DNA from: Beta vulgaris subsp. vulgaris
Lineage: Eukaryota; Streptophyta; Magnoliopsida; Caryophyllales; Amaranthaceae
Length of the DNA stretch: 64,000 bases
Assembly (NCBI RefSeq): GCF_026745355.1
Contig: NC_079202.1
Span: forward strand, 33,107,508 to 33,171,507
Reading direction: 5' to 3'
Made by a program: the position numbers and the translations under genes. This document shows positions 33,644 to 43,804 of the stretch, one piece after another; the stretch's first letter is position 1, and every line of letters begins with the position of its first letter. The notes beneath the pieces are model-generated. The model ran no database searches. It saw only the letters and a list, made by a program, of their open reading frames with translations, and was not told the origin of the DNA.

Positions 33644-35760
33644 GAGAAGTCTTTAGGGATTTATACATGTTATTTGGTTTCTTTGAGGTTGCTATTTGGT
33701 CTTGAATTTGACAATAACCATGTTTTGCTGAGGGACATGCATCAACTTGTATTTTGTGAAAGAGAGACAGAATTTGTTTTCTTTTCCTATAAACAGGCCT
33801 TCTTAACCTTATCAAAATCCCCATGGAAAATTTTGAAATTTGGATAATATGATTGGCATTTAATCCAATAGAAATAGACCAAGAAAAAGTGTCATTTTCT
33901 AATACTGCGTTCATTCATTAATACATGTTATTCTAGTGTTTTTTTATGAGTGGTATCGAATATATATCACTTCCAATAAATGGTTAAGTTAAAATCTTTT
34001 CGTAAATAGTAGCCACTCTTTTGAATGACCTATATTGCTCCTATAATAGTATAGTAGTCATATATAATAGTATCGTCATATATGCACGCGATAACATATC
34101 GCGGGTGTTAATTTTAAAATTTATTATTCTATTATCTACTTTAGTTTTATAATTATACTTAAGATATGAAGGATGAATAGTTATGTTATTTCACTAGGAA
34201 CAATATAAGTGGAGGTGAATTGTATATGTAGAAATAAATGTAATTTTTTGCAGAATTGTACAAGTTAAACAAATACAAGCTAAAAGAACACAATGGATTT
34301 TTACGAGGAAAAACTTCTTGGACCCAAGAAGAAGAAACAATCTCGACCACTTGAGATTTTAAACTCAACACTTTCACTAATTAGGTCAAACAACTTTGTT
34401 ATAACCTAATTTTACTCACGGGTCATATCTTGAGTTCCTAAACTTAAATTCTTGAACAACTGTTCTCTTAACACTTGTTCCTCTTAATTTCACTTGAAGT
34501 TTTTTCACTTTAACTTGTTTTACTCAAAACTTATCTCTTACATAACTTCACTTAAAGTCCTCTTACCCAAAAATCAAAATTACAATGATCAATAATAGCT
34601 TAGTGGAATAGAGTAAGTAGGCAAAGAACAAACGACTTTTATGAGAGAATGAAGGCACTGATATTTTACTTAGTTAAACTCATTAAATCACTTGGTCAGA
34701 CATAAATTGAAACTTAATAGACATTAGTATTTATAACAGTGATTACTTAGGACATGGGATAAAATTATGTACGTGGTAAAAACATCTTCCCATGATGTTC
34801 CTCAACTAGAGGAACACGTTCCTTTTTACAGCGATGATCTTTGTTAGACATGGAAGATCGAAATATTATTGCTTCCTTAATTTTAGCAACCACTTAAACA
34901 GTAAACCAAAAATCTGATTTAATTTAAAAGTATTTTAGTTAATAAAATTGAAATAAATCCTTTTAACAAAATACTATCTTTAAAAATAATTTCTTAAAAA
35001 TCAAAAAGGATTTTTTTTTATCTTATAAAACTAAAATCTTTTTCTTAAAATGATATTCCTTAAAATCAGATTTTTACTTAAACAAAACGATGTCTTAGAA
35101 TCTAGGCATAAACCACTCAAACGACATTATTAATACTGCTTCATCCTATATCTAAGTTCCTTTGGTTCTTTTAACTGAATATGGCAGTGTCAGTCGTTTG
35201 TTCCTTACAAGTGAACATACTCTCATTCTCATTCTAAATTGCCATAATTTCTTACCAATTATTACTCGTTCTTTTACATTGGAACTAGAAACATGAAAGC
35301 CTTGATTTGGTCTTCTTGTTCTAACGCTTTCCAGTACCAATTCCTTGAGCATCTTCACTTAGTTTTCAAAATTCAAACTTGATTTCTTCTTTGACTTAGT
35401 ATTCTCTTTGCTACTTTGATTGATACCTTGTAAAATTCATTAGCTTAACAACTTGTTAGTTCAATACTTAGTTTGTATTTTTGTTCCTTTGTCATCATCA
35501 AAATTAGGGTTCAACAATTTTTCTTTTTTTGATGATGACAACAAAGTTACAAACTATGGAAAATGAAATAACAAATAACTTAATAAAATGAAAGACAAAA
35601 ATAAAATAATACTTTATAATGTTTTAATAAGGCAGATTAAGGAGTTTAATTTTTTCAACTTAGTTTGTTCCTCTAGTATATTTTCTTCCTTTGTCATCTT
35701 CAAAAAGATCAAACTCTTAATGATTTTGGGAAGATTGATATGTTCAAGACACTCGTACAA
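33644..35760. other. Downstream intergenic stretch, no gene recognised
   Basis: The 3' flank of HSD5 followed by AT-rich sequence. Frames are short and lack coding character. The 3' UTR of HSD5 probably lies at about 33644-33930, but no strong poly(A) signal stands out. Confidence 0.5.
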
Positions 35761-35764
35761 TAAT

Positions 35765-36700
35765 TGTTTATTGCTGCGGTGATATTGCTGCGGTTTACCC
35801 ATACGCAGTAATATATCACATAAAAAGAAAAAGAAAAATATAAATAACCATATTGCTGCGGAATCTGCCGAAAATCGCAGCAATATGGTTTTAGAGGAAA
35901 AAAATTGAAATTTTTTTATCATTTGATCAAACATATTGTTGCGGTTTATGACAAAAACCGCAGCAATATATTAAAATAATATAAAAAATATTATTTAGAC
36001 CTATTGTTGCGGTTCCTACCAAAAACTACAGCTAGGGGTGTGCATAAAAAACCGAAATCGAAATACCGAAAAACCGGTCTAAATGGGTGGTTACCGTACC
36101 GACGAAAAAAAATTTGAACGGTACGGTTACCGAACCGAAAAGATTAGCGGTTAAACGGTACGGTTACGGTTATGATTTTTGAGTAAACGGTCAACCGAAT
36201 TACCGAAATCTTTTTTTCTCTATTTAATTGTTGTGAAACATTTTCAAACAATTACATTAATTCTAACATTTGTTGCTAAGTTACAACAATTAGAGGAAGT
36301 ATGTAATTATTTAGAAACTCTAGTACTAATATAAACACTGTAATTAGGAAATGAAGTGAATTCTTAGTGTTAGTTATGTTTTCCAATTGATTTATTATCC
36401 ACTTTATAATACATTTTATATTAGAGTATATATAATATTAAAATATATGCAAAAAAAAATTGAAAATATGTATGTACATTATGTAAAACATAATAGTATA
36501 ACTTAAACAACGGTTAATGGTTAACCGAAAAACCGTACCGAAAAAACGGTTAACCGCTTAGGCGGTAACCGGTTTAAACAGTTACGGTTCGCAAAAAGAG
36601 CGTACCGAAACTTCCGGTTACCGAACCGAAATATTGTTTCGGGACGGTTAACCACCCATGAACACCCCTAACTGCAGCAATAGGCTTTTAAATTAATATA
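35765..36700. repeat. Palindromic TATTGCTGCGG repeat cluster (DNA transposon relic)
   Basis: Repeated inverted pairs of ATTGCTGCGG and CCGCAGCAATA (35770-35800, 35846-35886, 35931-35968, 36001-36030 with 36671-36690) form several short hairpins. This is typical of subterminal repeats of plant CACTA-like elements. The last pair is split by a hAT-type MITE. No terminal CACTA motif was found. Confidence 0.5.
36033..36670. mobile_element. hAT-type MITE
   Basis: 638 bp with ends TAGGGGTGTGCAT and ATGAACACCCCTA, rich in ACCGAA/TTCGGT and AACGGTTA subterminal repeats on both sides. It is flanked by ACTACAGC (36025-36032) and ACTGCAGC (36671-36678), an 8-bp duplication with one mismatch, as for hAT elements. 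No transposase. Confidence 0.75.
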
Positions 36701-36712
36701 AAAAGAGTTTAT

Positions 36713-37050
36713 TTGTTTGAGCCTCATTTCACTCCTTTCCCTCTCTTCAGTTCACCCTCACGCCTCTCCCTGTCATTTCTTTCACGCCTCTCCCTCACTC
36801 TCCACTCTCCCTCTCCCTCTCCCTCTAAACCCTCTTCACCTCCTTCGCGGGTTTGCAGTTCTGGACGCGCGACTGTTGAAACTCCTGCGCGCTCTCTCTC
36901 TCTCTCATTCGCACGTGCACCTCTTCATCTCCGGCGCTAGGTTACCGTATTCAATCCTTCACTCCTCTGCTCTCTATCTGTCTCTCTTCTTCGTGCGAGG
37001 TTTTCCGGTGAGTTCATGACTTTGGTTTTCCTTGTCTGCCTCTTCAACTC
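36713..37050 (+). other. Pyrimidine-rich leader-like segment
   Basis: CT-rich tracts (CTCTCCCTCTCCCTC) followed by GC-containing sequence with GGTTACCGTATTC and GGTTTTCCGGTGAGTTC, the latter resembling an exon-intron junction. It looks like the 5' leader of a plant gene, but no coding exon follows. The Ser/Leu-rich frames here are compositional. It may be a captured or orphaned promoter-leader. Confidence 0.3.
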
Positions 37051-37369
37051 TGGCGCGACGTTATGTTTTTTTTTCCACCATTTTTTCATTTTTGTTTTCG
37101 AATTTTCTCAATTTTGGTTGGATTTTCAAATCTGGACGATTTTCAACGATGATTGGTTGCCGACGATTTTATTTGTGCGATTTTATTAAATTATTATTGT
37201 AACTATAACATTATATTTTCCTAAAAAAAAAAAAAGTACTATAAAATAAATTCGATCAATGTTGGCCAACTATCCAACATTATTATATATTTTTTTCTTT
37301 TAACATAAATACATAAATAGTGATCTAAGGTGCAACATTATCATTCTTGTCCTTAGTTTTCTTGTACCA

Positions 37370-37623
37370 TTCAGGCGTGAAGATCTCATCTTCAAACTCA
37401 TCTATGTCCTCAGTGTTATAGTAGACATATTTCTTAGCCTGGTGTAGTTATTCCCATCACCTTTATCATCACTTATTATAATGGAATTATGATAGCTTCC
37501 TACTCTATGACCTCGCCTGGCAGACATGGTTATGGATCTACAACAAATAAATATCTTCCAATAAATATGTTTAGTACTCTCTCTGAACGCAATTCCCAAC
37601 AATAAACAATAAGTAGTTACCAC
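37370..37623 (-). other. Coding-like remnant next to LTR B
   Basis: Minus-strand sequence includes MSARRGHRVGSYHNSIII after an AACCATG start. In another frame it reads YNTEDIDEFEDEIFTPEWYK (acidic). It lies just past the point where homology to the LTR stops, where an internal retrotransposon region would be expected. No domain is recognised; it could be a gag-side fragment. Confidence 0.3.
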
Positions 37624-38463
37624 CTACAACATATGCACAAGCATATAAACAGTTATCAGGGAAGAAAAATATAATCATTCTGAACTAAACTTTAACCATC
37701 TTTTTATTAATTTAATGGAATAGTTATTGGACCGAGTTGTCTAACCCAAAACATGTCGGAAGACAAAATACGGGTGCGACTCCATATTCCAGAATGACCT
37801 GCGATATCGAGAAACCTTTGAAAAATAGGAACGGTGATCAATCCATTTCCCAGAAAAAGCCATGGTACGCTCACCATGTACCATAACTCCTGATAGTCCA
37901 ACTTCAGACATGCACCAGTCTAAAGTTTATTACTATCCAAGTTTCACTTTACATTATTTACCAATTATTAATTGTTGTGACACACAAGCAACACGCAGAT
38001 AATATATAATCAAACATCCACAATTTAATTTCTTTTATCTTAGGATTAAATAAGTGATCATACAACTTACAATCCAAGATCAATTCCTTCTTTAATCCAA
38101 TCCTTCTTATTTGTTGAACCTAGCCAACAACCAATTTACCTTTCAAAGGCATAAATTGTTAACTTACCAAATAAGGCCTACAGTCCTCATAGAGTAGTGA
38201 AAATAATAACAAAAGGGAACACATGATCCAATCATGATCCAACTAATAAATATATTAAGTTTCCTATGTGAATTAATAAATAAAGTTCCCAACCAACATG
38301 CTTGCATCAATATTCCATACAAACATGATATAAATCTCATACTTAACATGTTCGCACACATGCATAAAACACGTAAAATCCAACATAATAACAATCATAT
38401 GTGAACTCACTAAGTTCCTATACATGATACTACATAACTTTCCTTCCTAAAATCATGATACTA

Positions 38464-41400
38464 CTCCCTCCGTCCCAGAATACTCTTTACACTTTCCTTT
38501 TTCATCTGTCCTTAAATACTCTTTACACTTCTATTTTTGATCATGACCCACCATTATTTTAATAGTTATACCTTGTCAACATTGGCCCACCACTATATTA
38601 TTTTAATACCCCTTCCCCCGGTTTGTGTGTATGAAAGCAATGAAACACTAAAGTATTAGCCACCTCCTGTCATGAAAAAAAGAAAGTATCAGGCACCCAC
38701 CTAAGTAATATCATGCGTGCCTTTCTCTCTCTCCACACTCTTCCATTTTTCCCCCTCTAATCTTCATCTTCACCAACATTAACTCTTGCCATTTTCACCC
38801 TTCATCTTCAACACTAAATTTAAATTCCCAAAATCACCTTTTGATTTCCCCTGCAATGTTAATCCAAAATTTTTACCCATGAATACCAAATTTAAACTTT
38901 CCTCACTTTATCTCTCCTAAAATTCCATAAAACCAAAAATGATGGAAAAAAAAACTAAAGTATGATAATCAATTAAGCATGTTGCTATGTATAGTTGAGC
39001 GTACAAATCGCTACGGTTTCGGCTCATGGATTATGACCGAATAAGATCTCAACTTTTTCATTCGAGGATTACATAAGAGTATCCCCTGTTTCACCTCACC
39101 ACTAACAACATCAAAAAAAAAATGGCAAGTATCCCTGTTTTAGAAGTATGCATGATTGAAATGTCCCTGCTTTTGACACGATCATGAATAAAAAAAATTG
39201 AATGTGATGTTATTCTATTGGCGTGCTTGGAGTAAAAATTCATGTTTCTATAATTTCTCATAACATCAAAAATTATACTTTTAAACTCTACATGAAAATT
39301 TTACAAAACATTACTCCCTTCTCTCCTGCCTACTATGATTAAAAATACATTTCAAATATTCCCTTTACAAAACGTTAACTGATGGGAATTCACAATTGAG
39401 GGCTCTCTACTAGTTTTCGAAAATCAGGAGTACAAAAACTAACAATCTAGCTTCACTTGTCATTCTTCATCAGAAGTGGCTTCGTTTTCACTCGGTCCCA
39501 ACAACTTCTAGTGCTTCTAGATAAAGAATACATTCTTGTATGAGTTTAGGGGAAGGAGAGAACACTAATGGTAGTATTTTGTGCCTCTCTAATGCTGCCT
39601 TGCCAACATGCCGTTGTTCATACCTGTTGCTTCCTTTCACTTTCATGATTTCTATCATGTCGAGTTGAAGACTCAAAAAAACTCTATTTCCTTTTTTTGG
39701 ACAAAAGTCATTGTATGCATCTTTGACATTCTTAACAAGTTCTTGACAGTTTCTTGGTGAAGTTTGGTCTTTTAATGCTTGAATTGCTCGAAAAAAACCC
39801 AAGTCAAGAATATTTAAATCAGGACTATTAGGAGGTTGGCAAACTAACCTAATATCTCTGTTAGATGCTTGAACTACTTGCAACCCACCTAAATCATTAG
39901 CTTGGATATGTGGTCTTGCATTATCTTGCTAATATGTATGGGTTTTCGATCATCACTAGGCCACTTTTGCACTATTGCTGGAAGGAGTCTCTCTATAAGA
40001 ATTTTCTTATATGCTTCTTTTGTGACTGACGTGATAGGTTTGAGTTCTAATGTACTTGATCTTCTGTTTCTTGAGTTTCTCTTTGATGGCACCCACCTCA
40101 CAAATGGGAAAATACCCAATTTTCCATCAAATGTACATTCACCAGTTGAACCGTGGTCTTGCAACAGCTGCGAGGAAAATAACTTTCTGAATAAATCTTT
40201 TGCTCTTACATGATCGATATGGCCTCAGTTAGGATGGGAGTATATAATACTTCTGGTTGCCTTTTCTCATGTAAAACCACTTTTCATCTATGTGAATAGT
40301 GTTAAACATGTCATCAAAAATCGAGTCTGAGTAGAGTGAATCCCCATTCATGGTATTCGGACAAAATGACAACCTTGCAACAATGTTTGCATCAGTGAGT
40401 TGTGGTTTAATTGCATTTGAGTGAGCTTTTATCAGCCCCTGTTTGATTAGTTTGTGGACACTTGATTTTGATTCCCCCAATGTTGCCGCCAACGATCTAC
40501 ATGTTTGTCTTTTTTGTAGTGGAATATCAACAACTCTCCCAACATCTATTTGTTTGCATTTTTGTCCACATCTTCCTTTCTTTTTGTGTTAACATTCACT
40601 GCATCTCCATTACTTTGTTGCTGGTGGGCTATGTTCCAGCTGGTGTGAATTGTTTGCCTGCTGACTTCGAAAATTCTTGAAGCTTCTGTTATAGCACCTC
40701 TACGTAAAACATTATTGTTGTGTTGTTTGAGTAGCCACTCAATGATGATTTGCCTTTCTTTAATGGCAAGTTCCCTACTTGGCCTACTTTTATGTTGTTG
40801 ACACATTGAAACCTCTTTTTGAATGGCACTAAATTAAAATTATAGATGCTAAAAAGTCACTCTTTTAATTTAATGAGGCTCAATTAAGAATCTTCCACAA
40901 ACCTAAATAATGATATTGTTATGACTTATGAGGGGTTAAAAGAATATTTAGAATTGGTTTTGGTGTTTTCCTAACTACCCTCAAACCCCAACCCCTCCCA
41001 TTAATTAACTATTGTTTGTCTCTCTTTGTCTCTGCTATTCTCTAGTAAAAGTGAGAGAGAGGGAGCATTGAAGGCATTTATGGAGAGCTAGTGATTTATC
41101 TCTAAGAACTTGGGGGGAAATAATTGATCTTCATTTTAGATTCAATCTTAAAGTGTATTGTATTTAGGAGGGAAATTATTTCACGTATTTGGATGCAAAG
41201 TGTAGTTCAAATTTTTTTTTTTGTTAATTTTTTTGGTGGGAAATAAATGTACACACTACTTTTGGAGGGATATTTTCCCAGCTTGTTTATTTTCACGCAT
41301 GTTTTCATTATCAAACTTTTTTTCTTGGGGGGGGGGGGAAGAATGGTGGAAACTGGAAAGTGTAGAAAGCTATTTCCCTTTGTGGAAATAAAACTACTGA

Positions 41401-41617
41401 CATTAGAAAGTAAGGTTTGATTTGGCCTCTCAATAAATAATGGGAATTTTGGGTCCACACTCTCTCTTCTCTAATTAAAATAATACTACTCCTACTACCT
41501 ACTACTCTTATTACATCTACCTTTTTAATAAAAATAACAATTGATAACCTAACAATAACTTATCATCTAAAACTACGTGCCTTGATAAGTGTCAAGAGTA
41601 TTATGGGACGGGGGGAG
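38464..41617 (-). mobile_element. Mariner-like element (plant MLE), degenerate
   Basis: 3154 bp with inverted ends CTCCCTCCGTCCCAGAATAC and GTATTATGGGACGGGGGGAG; the match extends to ACTCTT(T/G)ACAC. A TA precedes the left end (38462-38463); the right flank reads ATA, and a small deletion in the host LTR may explain the imperfect duplication. It encodes a broken transposase on the minus strand (39488-40806). A G10 run at about 41329-41338 lies inside. Confidence 0.85.
39488..40806 (-). pseudogene. Mariner-like transposase (DD39D type), frameshifted
   Basis: The N-terminal helix-turn-helix region (40546-40806) includes AIKERQIIIEWLLKQH and ITEASRIFEVSRQTIHTSW. A second HTH (LGESKSSVHKLIKQGLI) leads into the catalytic core: first Asp in IHIDEKWFY (about 40286-40288), second in a QDNARPH block near 39915-39930 that is read only after a frame change, third in NSPDLN (39818-39820). 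Frame changes occur near 40500, 40200 and 39920, so no functional protein is predicted. Intact relatives cut and paste elements at TA sites and can mobilise Stowaway MITEs. Confidence 0.85.
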
Positions 41618-42840
41618 ATAAATTGATAGGCCACTTTAACTACACTTTAGAAGTCGCCTACAGAGAAATCTCCGCCTAAAACAACCAATAAAATTTATAA
41701 TCAATACTCCAAATAAATTCCAACAACTTTACAATACTTTAAATCTCCTTTGAAAATATTCAAAAGTTGTTTTCATCATTAAAACTTCAATTACTTATAT
41801 TCCCAAGCATAGTACTACTATACTAGTCATTAAAATCCATAAAACTCCATTAATAACAACCTTTCTAAAATTCCAGCAACTTATAATTTATTAAAACTCC
41901 CTTCAAATATATTTAAACATGCTTCAATTCATAAGTTTAATCAATTTCATAGTTTATTATAACATGCTACTATAATTTTTCAATCTTTAACACCCTAAAA
42001 ATCCATGCTTTAATAATTAAAACCCCAATTTAAACATAATAATCAAATCTGAATTTTTATTTTTCCGATACATAATTTATATAATCATGGATACATCATT
42101 AAAATAGTAAATTAAAGATTCTAAACATAATTAGTGCTAAAATAAAACATGAAAACATAATCTTGAATCAAAACTTGAGGAAGAAGAAAAGTAATTAAAC
42201 CAACAAAAGAAGAAAGAACAAGAGGAAGGAGCACTGACCAAGGGCAGCAGCAGTGGCGCAACACGTGGTCGGTGGTGGTGGTGGTGATGGTGTGGAGTTG
42301 GGGAATTTCTTGTTGAAGAAGAAAGTGGTTCTTCGAAGAAAAGAAAGAAAACAAGAGAAGGAAAAACGTGAAGGAGAGGAAAAATATAGGGTGGCCGGTT
42401 CTTTGAGTGAGAGAGGGAGGAGAGAGAAAATTAGTGTAGGTAAAATATTTGGTTTAAAGGTATTTATAGGTATGTTTTCCTTTTGGGTTTAAAAAAAGGC
42501 AATGGACCGGGGTTTTAAGTAGGATTGAATGATGAATAGGACTGATGATTTAAAACTCCTAACATCACTAGAAGTCTTTTTCCTAGTCCAATTAGTATTT
42601 GGATTACTCAAGCCCATTTAAACTCTTTTTTTAAATCCAAATAGTATTTCATATATTTTTCAAAGCATGTCTTAACAAAATATTTTAACTTCCTTAAATC
42701 CTCAAAATAAATCCTTTGACTTTTAAAATAGTCAACCTTTTAAATAAATAAATTATTGTAAACTAAATTATCTTTGAATATAAATTCATATACTAAAATA
42801 TATTTATAAAATTCATAAATTTCGGGGGATTACATAATCT

Positions 42841-43345
42841 CATTTAATCATATAAGTAACCTCATTTTGTTCACATAAATAACCCTATTTTATTCGCATT
42901 AGTAACGCCAATTGTTCATACAAGTAACCCCCACTTATTAATACAAGTAACCTCATTCGTTCATAAGGAGTAACCCATTTATTCATACTAGTAACCCCAT
43001 TTAATCAAATAAGTAACCCCATTTTGTTCACATAAGTAACCCCATTTTATTCATATGAGTAACCACAATTGTTCATACAAGTAACCCCGCTTATTAATAC
43101 GAGTAACCTCATTCGTTCGTGAGGAGTAACCCCATTTACTTAGTAAACTCATTCAATCATATAAGTAACCCTATTTGTTCACATATGTAATCCCATTTTG
43201 CTTATAAGAATAACTATATTTTTTTGTAGGAGTGACACCCTTTTATTGTTAAAAGTAACTATATACTCATACAAGTAACACCATATGTTCATAAGAGTAA
43301 CTCCAACTGTTCATAAGAGTAACTCCACATGTTCATAAGGGTTTG
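42841..43345 (+). repeat. AAGTAACCCCAT minisatellite with higher-order repeats
   Basis: About 20 units of 23-27 bp built on (A)AGTAACCCCATTTxxTTCATA. Unit variants recur in the same order: CATTTAATCA starts at 42841, 42999 and (as CATTCAATCA) 43150, giving a higher-order period of 151-158 bp made of about six units. The array starts right after the end of LTR B. Confidence 0.88.
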
Positions 43346-43804
43346 TACATAAGGGTCAACTTCAAAAGGTCATATCTCACAACACATTTAATATTATGGA
43401 GATGATTCAAGTTGGAGATGAAAATTTGGCTCCATAGCTTTCCAACGCCTGGTGAAAAGCTCGATTCTAATGAGAAACGAATGAGATATGACCATTTGAA
43501 AATGAGATGATAGCTTGACAAGATGTCGCGTGCGCGACCTTACCTATAAGTTCGCGTATGACCGGTCACACGCAAGACGCGCTAATGTTTTTAATTAAAA
43601 TTCTTTGGACATAATAAAGTATGAACTACTAACATCGTTACAACTTACTATTCAGGAACTCAAAAGTAAGACAAAACCAAAACGCCACTAAAAGAATAGG
43701 ATCCCTACTAAAACCTTCAAACACCACTCTCTGTTCTCTCTCATTTTCTGTCTCCAAATTTTATTCTTCAACTTCCACTGTGACACTAAAGAGAGAGAGA
43801 GAAA

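Larger units (their letters stand above)
37630..42834 (-). repeat. LTR 'B' of a gypsy-type element, split by a mariner element
   Basis: On the minus strand it begins TGTAATCCCCCGAAA at 42834, has a CCTATAAATACC promoter box at about 42463-42475 and a CT-rich leader. It continues through sequence homologous to LTR A until about 37630, where homology stops before the terminal 0.5 kb present in A. The mariner-like element at 38464-41617 interrupts it; about 90 bases found in A (near 15535-15610) are missing at the junction. The right edge at 42834 abuts a minisatellite. Confidence 0.7.

Noticed and set aside
35165..35358. Minus-strand frame with mixed composition
   Set aside because: Short, no start context, no family resemblance, flanked by AT-rich DNA.
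36713..37019. Overlapping Ser/Leu/Pro-rich frames
   Set aside because: Produced by CTCTCC simple repeats in a leader-like segment.
42841..43345. Possible CRISPR-like regular repeats
   Set aside because: Plant nuclear context, units are contiguous and diverged without unique spacers, no cas genes.
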